A stretch of 64,000 bases of DNA from Hysterangium stoloniferum (lineage: Eukaryota; Basidiomycota; Agaricomycetes; Hysterangiales; Hysterangiaceae), in NCBI GenBank assembly GCA_015178975.1, contig WHVD01000050.1, forward strand, positions 310,001 through 374,000. Reading direction: 5' to 3'. Shown piece by piece: positions 11,101-21,840 of this stretch (the stretch's first letter is position 1; every line of letters begins with the position of its first letter). Position numbers and translations under genes: made by a program. The notes beneath the pieces are model-generated. The model was not told the DNA's origin. It saw only the letters and a list, made by a program, of their open reading frames with translations, and searched no databases.

Positions 11101-11905
11101 TGTTAGGGTATGTACATGGTGGGTCTCCAGAGAAATCAGCAGATTATCCGGTAGGACTTGGCTTCAGCTTATAGGCTGCACCCTCACAAGATCATGTTGT
11201 CCAATTTCAGACAGGTGGATGGGAATCCCAGGGAGTCCGGGTGGGGGTCGTGGGTCAAAGGGTCGTAGGTCAGAGGTCATGGGTCGAGAGGTCGTGAGTT
11301 GAGATTGGTAAGAGAGTCAGATGTGCCAGAGCCCATGCTCCGACTAGTGTGAGCGGTGTAATTCAAGTAGGAGTTTAGAGCAGAAAATGTATCAGATTAC
11401 TGGGGGGAATCTAAGCCGATTTTCTGACTGGATTGTATGTACAACATCTGCCAGTTTAAATAGACCCTGGAGTGAATGACATACCAAATCCAGTAATGAT
11501 GAAATGAAACTAACAAAATATAAAACAGGAATAGTAAACACCAAGTTTGGTGTTAGGAATGGGATGGAATGGAGCGGAGTCCAGATAGTGACAAATCATA
11601 AACCATAATGGGAAATGGAGCGGGAGTGGAGTCTGAATTGTGACAGGTCATTTGACTAAAATGGGAACAGGGCTCTGTTAGAGGGAAGATGGGTTTTCTG
11701 AGTGGGGTCCAGTGACTGACGTGCGGGGCAAGGTTGGACATAGACAGGGACGGAGTCCAGTGGGTTTTCCAGTGACTGAAACACAACATAATGAAGTCGA
11801 ACGTAGACAAGTCTGACATACGGAGTCCAGCAGGAATTCTGTTAAATTGACAATGGGTGTGTATAAGTTAGTGCCCGGAGTCCAGCAGGATTTCCAGTTG
11901 TAACA
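11101..11905 (-). mobile_element. Solo LTR, family alpha, inside the LINE 3' UTR
   Basis: 805 bp, reverse complement of the alpha LTR at 5823-6662, with TSD GGTAG at 11096-11100 and 11906-11910. Shared module at 11154-11170. Confidence 0.95.
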
Positions 11906-11939
11906 GGTAGGGAAGGAGAGGGTGGGGATGGTGGGCCAG

Positions 11940-12284
11940 TTATGCTTTCCGGAAAGCATCAGAGGTGGCAATGAACTCAGCTAGGGCTTCAAGGCCCTTG
12001 TGGGTGCCGAGGATAATGGGGAATGATATGTCTTGAGAGGGTGTGTGGAGGGTGTGGTGGTGTTCCTTGTGAAGGGGGCACTCAGAAAGGATGTGGAGGC
12101 AGGACTGGATGTGTTCTGTGCCACAGGGGCAGAAGGTGGGGAGGTCAGGGAGGAAACGTTGGTAGTAGGCTCCGAAGAAGCCATGGCCCAAGATGGCCTG
12201 ATGACACATGTGTGGATGTAGCCAGGAAGGAATGCAGTGATGCAGACCCAATACGGGTACTGTGGGGCTCCACGCCAAGTGCAA
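11940..12284 (-). pseudogene. LINE C-terminal domain fragment
   Basis: The ORF contains LGHGFFGAYYQRF, then CPCGTEHIQSCLHILSECP (a Cys/His cluster) and a tail with ILGTHKGLEALAEFI. This is the usual end of fungal LINE polyproteins after the RNase H domain. The upstream RT and RNase H are absent. The frame is open for 114 codons but has lost its start. Confidence 0.75.
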
Positions 12285-14087
12285 TACCCACTAAAACTCC
12301 CTGGTGGCTTTGTGGGATTTTAACCCACTACCTGAACAAGTGGTCAGCATAACACAAGACCAGGATTGATGACACATGCCACTTAGCTGTCACACCCCTC
12401 TCTTGTTTGATATGAACCTGACATGTCTGAGACCATGGATCCAAGTGACATCTGACCACAGTTGTTTCAGCCTGCCCTTTCGACCACAGCTGAGTTTTGA
12501 ACTGTGATTGTGGATACTATTCCTGAGATCACTACACTTTTGCATCACTGGGACAAATCCTTACCCAGCTTCAACCCTTAGAGTGTGTGAAGGGAAATTG
12601 CTCTCACAGGTGGTCATTACTCTCCATGTGTATGGTAAGTGTGCTGACTCAGGTTTCAGGACAAATTTCAAACCGCCATTGCCATTTCCGACATTGTCAT
12701 ACTTTTGAAGGACACTGACGACTCCTTTCAGTACAATGGAGTATCGGCACTGGTCAAGCTTTCAGAATGAGGTGGGATGTCTCTTAATGGGATTGGAATC
12801 CAGCTGACAATTGATCACAGCTGATTTTACCATATTTGACACATAGTAGGTCTATGAAAAAATGCATACACTACATTATGAAATTTTCTGTTCATCCAAA
12901 AAGACCTAGCACCATTACCACTGGTGGCATCACTATTGGCATTGGTGCAGTTACCTAGTACTACAATGGTTATTTAGGTTGAGTATCACTGACAGCCACC
13001 TCTGAAGTTGTATTTATATTGGGCATGGTTGTAGTGTTATGTGAATGAAAAATAAATTATTAAACATCACTAATACACTGTTATTCACCTTTTGGCCGGA
13101 AGGCATCTTCCTTATGCTCCCTTGGGGGTAAGGTACCTCTCTTATTCTATCCTTGGCAGTAAGGTATCTTCCTTATTGTAAGCCTGGCCACCTTACCACA
13201 TACATCATCATCACCAACCTCTCTGTAGTGCCCTTGTGCCTGATCATGCGGTTCTTTGTTCTCCCACCACATTCACCTTGACAATATAAAAAACCCATAT
13301 CCTATAGTGATAGAATCAATCTTCTCATCAACCATTAATCCTTTCCCCACTCTTCCCTAGGGAACCTCGCATTCACCTTGTATTTTACTGATATTTAAAA
13401 ATAAAGAAAACTTAGTCCTGACCATGTTGACCGAGTGAGGCTGATACCGACAGCCTTACACTTATACTCCCCTCAGCTGTGAGGTATTTTCATTACACTC
13501 CTTACATCCACATCTATTTCCTTGGGGTAAGTGGCATTCCAGGACTTTTCAAGGTAGTTTTAAGATCCAAAGTCCTTGCCGCAAGCCAGTCAACCTTACC
13601 AAAATTTCCCTTAAATCTACTTAAACATTTTTCAAGTGCATTCAAGGTATATAAGGACAGAAAACATTTTCCTGATGCAATGCAGACATCAGACCTTTTC
13701 ATATCTTCTTGGATATAAAGATTGATAGTCCCCCATTGTGTTCCGGAAGTGGCGTCTAAGCCTGCTTCTAAGCCTTTGGCTTCACCATTCGCCGCATCCC
13801 ATGTTTCGTTTCAAGTGCCCAATCATTGGCTATCAACCAGTGAAGCTTAACGCCGTGCTAGACGGGCATCGCGCCACATTCGTTGCATACAACCCTTTTT
13901 TTTTTTTTGACAACTGTAGGGATTTCAGCTATCATTGTATCTTTTAAATTGCTATAATGTGATAGAAGATGATTTCATGAAATACTACCACCTGAACATC
14001 CTCATAACTTGGAAAATACAACAACAAAAAATTCCGCAAGATACCCCAACAAACCATGAGCAGCCGAAAGTACAGATGATGCAATCC
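12285..14087. other. 1.8 kb without a supported gene
   Basis: Several short frames have no recognisable motif. Around 13080-13200 and 13440-13540 there are loosely repeated AAGGTA/CTTCCTTAT-type segments, possibly an old degraded LTR, but I found no matched ends or TSD. Confidence 0.4.
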
Positions 14088-15275
14088 CTAAATCTCTGCA
14101 GCTCCCGTATACCCTGTAGATCCCTCGGATCCGACAGGAACATGTCCAAAATTATTTAGCGCATTTTCACCATGCGAACCCGTCGCTGTTGGACTTGATA
14201 TGATCATCGAGACACTAGGCACAGGTCTCGGAGGGAACGTGGAAGGATCATCTGGATTCTGGGATGGGCGGAGGTTGTGAGTAGAGAATAGGAACACCCG
14301 CAAAAAATTCAGTATTCGTATAATACTTACATAAAGCTTAGGTTGAACACCTTGTCCCAGGAGGGGTAGATTGCTTGCAACCGTCGTGGTAGGACTCGAA
14401 ACGAGATCTACTCTTTCATTCACAAATCTCGCTTTGGGTATTTCTTCTACTGCTTGTTGTTTGCGATTACGGCGACGGTAGAAAAGAATTCCTCCTAGGA
14501 TTAGCATAGCTGTAACGATAATTCCACCAACCACGCCGCCTGCAATAGCACCCGTGTGGGAGACTGATTGGGATGATGGTGCGCTTGTACCCGTCGATGA
14601 CGCGGCTGTTGCGGATGAGGAGATGGTGCCTGTGGCTGTGGAAAGTCCCGTTGAGTCTGGGAGGTCTGTATATCGATCTAGCTGGTCAGGAAAGAGAGGA
14701 AAAATAAACGTGGCACGCACTAGAACTCGCCGCGGCATTCGCCGCGTCTGAGTTCCATGTGTCCGATACCTGTAAGGTATGAGTAGGAAAATCAGGGGGA
14801 ATGTATGGGAAAAGCTTTACGGTCACGTCCAGGTAGGCCCAGGCCGGGACGGCAGCACTCGATAAAATGGTGATGGGATAGCTATATCCCGCAGCAAGGG
14901 ATGATGAGCATGAAGCATTGAAACAATAATAAAAGAGTCCATACCCAGAAATGGTGATATCGGTCGCGGAACAGTTTGTCTTCCACGAAGACCACCTGAC
15001 GTTCCATATAAACAAGCAACAAGATGAACTAAGAGTGTAATGTGTCAACCTTGAAAACGAGTTTCCTTGACATGCAGTACAAGCTGACACAACTGAATAC
15101 GTGACAGTACTGCACAGGCATTTATTAGATACTACTGGCGAGTTGTACGTGTTACCTGGGGGAAGTGCTGGCGTAGTCCATTCTAGACACATTTGAGTAA
15201 AATGACAGGTCAGCACGGGAAGCGCGTACTTCCCCCATTGCATGCTCCTTGGAGGCTAGCAGCAACTAATCTTGA
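14088..15275 (-). CDS. Single-pass membrane protein with Cys-rich ectodomain (agaricomycete family)
   Basis: Splicing the minus strand gives exons at about 15275-15230, 15182-15050, 14995-14945, 14881-14821, 14769-14721, 14665-14331 and 14258-14088, with introns of 47-72 nt. The ectodomain reads LVAASLQGACNGG, LPPGNTYNSP, CLCSTVTYSVVSACTACQG, WSSWKTNC and VPAWAYLDVT. A Ser/Thr-rich stalk follows, then the membrane segment GAIAGGVVGGIIVTAMLILGGILFY with basic stop-transfer RRRNRK, and a cytoplasmic tail rich in Ser and Pro. The family is common in Agaricomycetes and uncharacterised as far as I know. The 5' end and signal peptide exon are unresolved. The third-to-last intron uses a more distant acceptor, chosen to keep frame. 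Confidence 0.8.
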
Positions 15276-16677
15276 AATAAATTATATACCAACTGGCGCA
15301 TGGTGTGGAGAGAACGCGCCTAGGCATGGACTTTGGTCCGCTTTGTTGTATGTCTAACATATTCAAATACCAACGGTGAATTAAATACGACCATTCAATA
15401 TGAGAAAAGCGCTGACCCAAAAATCAGTGGTACAAGTCGCCGTGGTTATCTGGCCGGGTACAAGTCCTTTACCGAAGTTTACTTCCATAACTCACTAACA
15501 GAGGCCTACCTCTTGTGCTACGGAAACCCGCGCCAGCACATGCCATAAGAAGGTAGCATAAAACAGAACCATGAGGTGGTACAGAGCAAGAAGCGATGAG
15601 TAGACGCTTAATATGGGCAAAGAGGTCACTAGTGGTAGGCGTCTCGTGTCGGCTTCGTTTGACAGCCTGAGAAAACTGGCAAAAAAGCCGTGATGTTTGG
15701 GTTCTGAGATGCTATCTCTCTAACAGACACAATTTAGACATTGTGTGATTATATAACATGATTAAGGTTGGTGAGAATCTGGACAATAACATTTTCCTTG
15801 CAACATCGAGAATGGAAGAAAACGATAAAATTCATGGTTACGAAGAATTTTGAGATTACTCGGGTCAAATAATCAGGTCTGGAGCTACAAGTCATTTCGA
15901 GTGGTCAGTGAACGAAATTACACTAGAATGAATAACTTACCTGGCTATTCGACATGACAACCCGGTAAACTATGAAAGCTCTCGACGTTGTTGCACCGTT
16001 GACGCAAATGTTTTACAGAATATAAGCATGGGGAATGAGAATGGACCCTTGTTTATCAATGTTCTTGCTAGCTACACAGTTGGGATAAGTGCTTGTGTGA
16101 TCTACAGGTTCTCCGTTACATGGTCACTCACCAGCAAACCTGTCCACGGTGCTCATCTAAGCAAACAAATGGCCAAGTAGACCTTAGCGTAAGATAGGGC
16201 GGGGATATTCGCCAAGAGTCAAAATATTTGTAAATGATTATCACTGATTAAATACTCGCAATCATATAAACAAATATTTTGTGTCGAAACAGCCCGACAT
16301 TAAAAAAATGGGAAAATACAAAAATTAATTTCAAGGGCATGGTCATGATATGATAATGATTACGTCTATCCGATAGTCTCAAGAAGAAGCAACATCATGA
16401 ATACTTGGGGAAGAATAGACCCAATGAAAAATGGGGGAGTTGTCGGGATATAGGACGGGTGTCTAGGCTAAGTACCGTCTAATCCCCAACTAATCCCTTA
16501 TTGAGTTGTGCTGAATTACGCCATGTTTCCCGCATAGAAACATGGGGAAACATCCAACTGGTGATGACTAATCAGTAAACTATATATATATCGGCCCTCA
16601 CAAACCAACACCTTAGTTATTCCATAGAGGTCCCAACTAGTAATGCTTGATATTACTGTAAAGGTATAGAAAATAAT
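15276..16677. other. Intergenic, nothing supported
   Basis: Likely contains the first exon and promoter of the membrane-protein gene, which I could not place. No repeat or RNA signal was seen. Confidence 0.4.
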
Positions 16678-16752
16678 TGACCCAACCTGGGATTGAACCA
16701 AGGACCTCTTAGCTAATATATGCCAGTGCTCTAACCACTGAGCTACTGGACC
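16678..16752 (-). tRNA. tRNA-like gene, possibly tRNA-Ile(UAU) or a tRNA pseudogene
   Basis: On the minus strand the acceptor GGTCCAG pairs with TTGGGTC. The D-arm/A box is TAGCTCAGTGGTTAGAGC, and the T-arm CTTGG TTCAATC CCAGG contains the B box. A T-rich stretch with TTTT follows as a pol III terminator. The anticodon arm is irregular: the best stem CTGGC/GCTAA leaves an 8-nt loop ATATATTA, so the isotype is uncertain and the gene may be decayed. An LTR element is inserted 16-20 bp upstream. Confidence 0.7.
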
Positions 16753-16772
16753 TCATGGTCTAGTGTTATATG

Positions 16773-17354
16773 TGTTAGGACCAGGAAACCTGCTAGGCCT
16801 GTAAGCACTTATCTCTCTTTTTACAAGACAACCTATCAACTGGACTCTGACCAGATACCCCAAACCTCTTAGACACTTGAAGATCTTTGCACTGATCTGT
16901 TCCCATGAGTATGTTTCTGTTGCATCTCAGACTTTTCCTGGACTTTCATTAACCCCTGCCCATTTCTCATCTCCCATTCTGCCTGTTTGTTCATCCATTC
17001 CACCAGGATTGTAGTATGACTCATCTATAAAAACTAGACTAATTTGTATTTACAACTCAAATACAAAATCAACTAAGTTACCCCCATATCTTCCATCAGT
17101 TAAAATCTCTATTCATACCCCTGGAACCCATGAACCCTCTGCCTGAGAGTCTTTGGACCTCCCATCCCTCTTACCAACCACTCACTATCCTTTTCATCCT
17201 CTCTGACTCCCCAGGCCCCCCATTCACCCCATTTGAAATTTGATACAGCAATCTCATGAGGGTGCGGCATACAAGCTAAAGCCAAGTCCTACATACATAC
17301 CAGACTATCCATGGGTTCCCCATTGGACCCTACTTGCAAGCCCAGAGCTTAACA
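16773..17354 (+). repeat. Epsilon-family LTR
   Basis: 582 bp; shared LTR module at 17273-17289; ends CTTAACA. A diverged relative is at about 59390-59974. Confidence 0.8.
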
Positions 17355-17457
17355 CTGATCAGAAAATCAACTTAGCACCAACCTGGTATTCTACTTATTT
17401 GTCATAACTGTACACCAGCATGTTCCCAGAACCTGTGGGCCTTCTGACCAAGACCTA

Positions 17458-18199
17458 TGTTACAACCGTGTCGCAGCCCTATTGGTCCCCGAGGTTATCA
17501 ACACCATTCGACGATTCCAAGTTACCATTCAAGTCATCACATCGGAAACCATCGGCCCTCGATGCTGATGTACGCTTTCGTGGTGATCAAACTCCGTTTA
17601 CACCCATGTCAAAATATACTTGAACTATCTGGTTAAACTCTGATATGTCCCTTTTATTATGATCATCCACTCTATCCTATGTTTCACATATGTCTATATA
17701 TATTTGTAACCCTCAAACTATTTCCTTTCTTCATAATTCCGCTCTCGGTTATTTCACGGCCTCCGAACTAATAGTAACCTCCCATTCCTAGTCAAGTTTA
17801 TTTGTCAATACCGTGTTCCACTCTTCTCCCAGTTAGTATTTTCTAGATGCCTGTTACTTGTATATGAACCTGCTGTAGTTGTAGTTACTAGGCAATCAGA
17901 ATATCAACTCAGAATACCCTCTTACAACTATAGAAATCTTGTACTAAGTATTCCACTTTCCGCCTTCACGTGCGCTCGCCCCCTCTCGGTCCCCGACCCC
18001 TTGGCCTGACACTCGACTTATCCCTCGATTCCGATTGGTAGTTCCACCAAGAGGTATTCATTAGGACTAGTCTTCGCCCGCCTGAAATTTAAGGACACCC
18101 AACGGATAACTGCGAGGGCGCAGCACACAAGCTGAAGCCAAGTCCTTCCGATCGGTTCCCATCGGTCCACCAACATTAGTCAGTTTTTAGTTCTTAACA
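17458..18199 (+). repeat. Gypsy A 5' LTR
   Basis: 742 bp, TGTTACAACCGTG...TTAGTTCTTAACA. With the TATA box at 17861 and a predicted start at 17894, U3 is about 436 bp and R-U5 about 306 bp. Module at 18129-18145. Confidence 0.96.
17861..17904 (+). promoter_or_regulatory. Gypsy A LTR promoter and self-priming 5' end
   Basis: TATATGAA at 17861 lies 33 nt before AATCAGAATAT (17894-17904), which is exactly complementary to ATATTCTGATT at 18202-18212. The transcript 5' end is inferred from the TATA spacing. Confidence 0.65.
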
Positions 18200-18201
18200 G
18201 T

Positions 18202-18212
18202 ATATTCTGATT
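18202..18212 (+). promoter_or_regulatory. Gypsy A primer binding site (self-primer type)
   Basis: It begins 2 nt after the LTR and lacks the TGG expected for a tRNA 3' end. Its 11 nt are complementary to the predicted mRNA 5' end, as in Tf1/sushi-type chromoviruses. Confidence 0.65.
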
Positions 18213-18236
18213 TCACACTCGCACTTTCCATTAATC

Positions 18237-19545
18237 ATGCCTCTGAGGAAAAAAGATGCCAAGCCAAGTGGCGAAGCAGAATCTTCCACTCTCAAGTCTC
18301 CTTTCCTGTATACAGCCCAAGCTACTCAGAGAACCCCGCAACCAGGAACCTCCAAAGAATCCCGCTTTGTGGAAATTGCCGGTGATGCTGAAGAAGTTAC
18401 TGAAGCAACCGACCCTGAAGCACCTGAAGAGGATAACAATCAATCAGCTCCGGAACCTGAACCTGAGGATGGCGACCAACCCATACCTCAGGCCAGTGGT
18501 TCTAAGAAGTCCACAAAACAAAAACCAGATTTCGATCCCGACAAGACATGGGAATTGTTTTCAGGTACCCTAGGGTCCCTTAATGAATTCCTTAAAGCAA
18601 TACCAAGGAAAAAGAACCTGGGCAAACCTGAGTCAACAAACCCAAACCGTTTACTGGCTCAAACCTGAAGAAATTGCCGACATTTCTTATGCAATGTCGA
18701 TTCAACTTTCGGGACCGCCTGGCTGCATTTGCAACGGATGACCGAAAGGTAAATTTCGCACTCTCGTACCTTAAGGACTCTGCAGCAGCCTGGTTTGAAC
18801 CCGCATTCTCTGGCCTCACCTCTGAAGATCCCGATTGGCTTCACGATTGGGATGCCTTTGTTGAGGAACTTGAAACAAACTTTGGTCCTTACGACCAAAT
18901 CGGCGATGCCAAAACCGCACTTTCTAATCTCAAAATGAAAGACACCCAGTGCATCACCAATTACATCATCCAGTTCAACAATCTCGCTGCGTGTTGCAAC
19001 TGGGGTGATTTGACCCTCTTTTACCAGTTTTACTCCGACCTCCCATCTCGCCTCAAAGATGAAGTTTCCAAAGGAGAGACCAGCAAACCAAAGACTCTCC
19101 CCCTCATGCGTCTAAAGGCCCAAAACACGGATGCCTGATACTGGGAACAATGTTCAGAAATTAGTCGTGAAAACCCATCAGACAAAAAATCATTGGACAA
19201 TAAGAATGCTAACAAGTCTGGTAATCAAAACACCAACAATAGTGGCAACTCGAACTCCGATAAGAAGTCCGAAAACAAAGGGTCTAATGACAAAAAGGGC
19301 AAGGGCAAACAGTCGAATAAGTCTCAAGATAAAGACAAACCCGACTTAACTGGCAAACTCGGCTCTGATGGCAAGCTTTTACCACAGGAAAAGCAACACC
19401 AAATGGACAACAACCTTTGTTTGTTGTGCGCAGATCCCGGACACTGAGTCGCCGCATGCCCAAAGGCCACCAAAGCCCAATCGGCCAATACGGCGACGAC
19501 CCCACAACCGGCTAAGCTGGCTGCCGAGTCGAAAAAAGATTAAGC
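18237..19545 (+). pseudogene. Gypsy A gag
   Basis: ATG at 18237, 38 nt after the LTR. The N-terminus is acidic and Pro-rich (to 18600). A frameshift near 18600 leads into the capsid core with KVNFALSYLKDSAAAWFEP and WDAFVEELETNFGPYD. After a TGA near 19138 comes an Asn/Lys/Ser-rich region, then a zinc knuckle CLLCADPGH.VAAC with TGA after His (Arg expected, CGA to TGA). The frame ends near 19545. Closest relative in the window is Gypsy B gag (57843-56638). Confidence 0.9.
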
Positions 19546-21840
19546 AACTCTCTGGATTTTGTGCGGTTGGAGAGTTGCATTGAATCTCCTCGCACACTGG
19601 AAAATTGTCATCTTAACGCATCCGCCCTGTATGATCCTAATTCCTTGTTTATAAATCTTACTTCGGAACCCCTCGGAAATCTCACCTTTCGAGCCCTCAT
19701 AGATTCAGGCTCAACCCATTGTTTATAGATACAAGTTTTTCCCAAAAAAAATCAGTTAAAAACCTATGCAATAGATCTGATTCCGCTCTGACTCTTCGAT
19801 GGTACCTCAAACTCCGTAATCTTGCAAGCCTGTGAACTCCGACTTCGGTTCCCATGTGGAACCTTTCAGACAGTTACGTTTTTTGTAACACAGTTGGACC
19901 CGAGTTGCTCTGTGGTTCTAGGACATAACTGGCTCACCCACTACAATCTGTTGATTGATTGGGTATTGAGCAGTATCCATTTCCGAACATCGGCACCCGA
20001 GATGACTGGTCCGTTTCTGCCTGTTTCGGCAAATATGGCCTCTATGGCACCTCCAGCCCCCGTGGCAAATCTGAGCTCTCCGCCACACGTCTCTCTAATA
20101 AATGCCGCAGCTTTTATGAGAGCCATCAAGTTGGATGGCTCCCGAGCATTTACAGTCAACCTTAAAGTTGACGAAGTCACCGGTCATTTTGCAACCCCGG
20201 TGACCAAACCGATAGCAGATTTGGAAGGTGTTCCAGAAAAATACCATGAATTTGCAGATGTCTTCAGTAAACAAAAAGCTGATCGATTGGCCCCTCACAG
20301 GCCTTACAATTTGAAAATTGATATTGAAGATGGTTCACATCTGCCCCTAGGCCCAGTTTATCCTCTCTCACAGTCCGAGTTATTGGCTATTCGAGATTTC
20401 TTGGATGAAGATTTGGCTATAAGGTTTATCCAACCCTCAAAGTCTCCTTATGGAGCCCCTGTCCTATTTGTTCAGAAACAAGACAGTTCCCTTCGGCTTT
20501 GCATTGACTTTTGAGGATTAAATGCGATCACTCGAAAAGATAAGTACCCGTTACCACTAATCTCTGATTTACTCAATGCCCCTCGGAAGGCCCAAATCTA
20601 TACAAAGATAGACCTCAAGCACACGTATCATTTGGTTCAGATCGCCAAAGGCGATGAATGGAAAACGGCTTTTCGCACTCGCTATGGCTCCTTTGAATGG
20701 TTAGTGATGCCCTTTGGCCTCACCAACGCTCCATCAGTCTTTCAACGTTTTATCAATGACGCCTTTTCCGACCTCCTCGACGTCTTTTCCGACCTCCTCG
20801 ACGTCTTTTCCGACCTCCTCGACGTCTTTTCCGACCTCCTCGACGTCTTTTCCGACCTCCTCGACGTCTTTTCCGACCTCCTCGACGTCTTTTCCGACCT
20901 CCTCGACGTCTTTTCCGACCTCCTCGACGTCTTTTCCGACCTCCTCGACGTCTTTTCCGACCTCCTCGACGTCTTTTCCGACCTCCTCGATGTCTTTTCC
21001 GACCTCCTCGATGTCTTTGTCATTGTGTACTTAGACGACATTCTCATATTCTCCGAAGATCCTACACTTCATGATGAACATGTCCGTGAAGTTCTCTGAA
21101 GACTCCGAAAACATGGTCTTTTTGTGAATGGTAAAAAATGTTCTTTTGATGTCGACACAGTTGAATACTTAGGTTTTATGATGGGACCCGATGGTCTCCA
21201 CATGGACAACTCTAAAATTCAAGTCATTCAAGATTGGCCAGAACCCTGAAAGCTTAAGGACATTCAGTCCTTTTTAGGCTTTGCCAATTTTTATCGTTGT
21301 TTCATTCACAACTACTCAAAAATTACTGTTCCACTCACTTGTCTTACTCGTAAAGACACCCCGTGGAATTTTTCTGAAGAATGCCGAACGGCATTCTGAG
21401 AATTGAAAAGTGCATTTACATCTGCTCCTATTTTGTCGCACTGGAAGCCTGACATTCAACTCATTGTGGAAACTGATGCCTCGGATTATGTGCTCGCTGC
21501 GATATTGTCCATTATGGACACCGATGGTGAAGTACACCCAGTAGCCTTTTTGTCTTGCACATTCTCAGCACCCGAACTCAATTATGATGTTCATGATAAG
21601 GAACTACTTGCAATATCTGAAGCTTTCAAGACATGGCAACATTATTTGGAGGGATCGGCTCACCCGATAGATGTTATTACCGACCACAAAAATTTAGTTT
21701 ACTTTTCAACCACAAAACTCCTCACCTGTCGGCAAGCCCAATGGTCTGAATTCCTCTCTGCTTTCAATATGGTAATCCATTTCCATCCCAGCCACCTTGA
21801 CTAGATGATGGGACATCTATCCTAAAGAGGAGAGTAGTGA
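19546..21840 (+). pseudogene. Gypsy A protease, reverse transcriptase and RNase H
   Basis: Protease: FRALIDSGSTHC near 19690 and VVLGHNWLTHYN near 19915. RT: YPLSQSELLAIRDFL, a TGA replacing Arg after LRLCIDF (20512), [34 protein letters not shown], then a 12-fold 7-residue expansion, the catalytic VYLDDILIF (about 21020-21045) and EYLGFMM. RNase [28 protein letters not shown] and [12 protein letters not shown]. In-frame TGAs occur at Arg or Trp positions. These domains would copy the RNA into cDNA; this copy cannot make a full protein. Confidence 0.93.
20764..21015 (+). repeat. 12 x 21-bp in-frame minisatellite in the RT domain
   Basis: Twelve consecutive 21-bp units encode FSDLLDV. Units are identical except the last two, which carry GAT for GAC. 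The Gypsy B homologue (near 55410) has a single unit, FSDMLDV, directly before the catalytic segment. Confidence 0.97.

Larger units (their letters stand above)
10962..12284 (-). mobile_element. LINE (non-LTR retrotransposon), 3' part, split by a solo LTR
   Basis: The C-terminal coding end is at 12284-11940 and the 3' UTR continues at 11940-11906, then after the LTR at 11100-10962. The UTR ends in an A-tract (oligo-T on the plus strand near 10965). The 3' UTR is the same as the fragment at 1601-1750. The 5' part of the element is missing; I could not find its TSD. Confidence 0.8.

Noticed and set aside
12285..12352. Second tRNA-like sequence near 12310-12340
   Set aside because: The short GGGATTTTAACCCACT segment lacks A and B boxes and an acceptor stem.
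14088..14738. Single-exon 216-residue ORF as the whole gene
   Set aside because: Splice sites and family pattern show it is the C-terminal part of a multi-exon gene, and part of the frame is intron.
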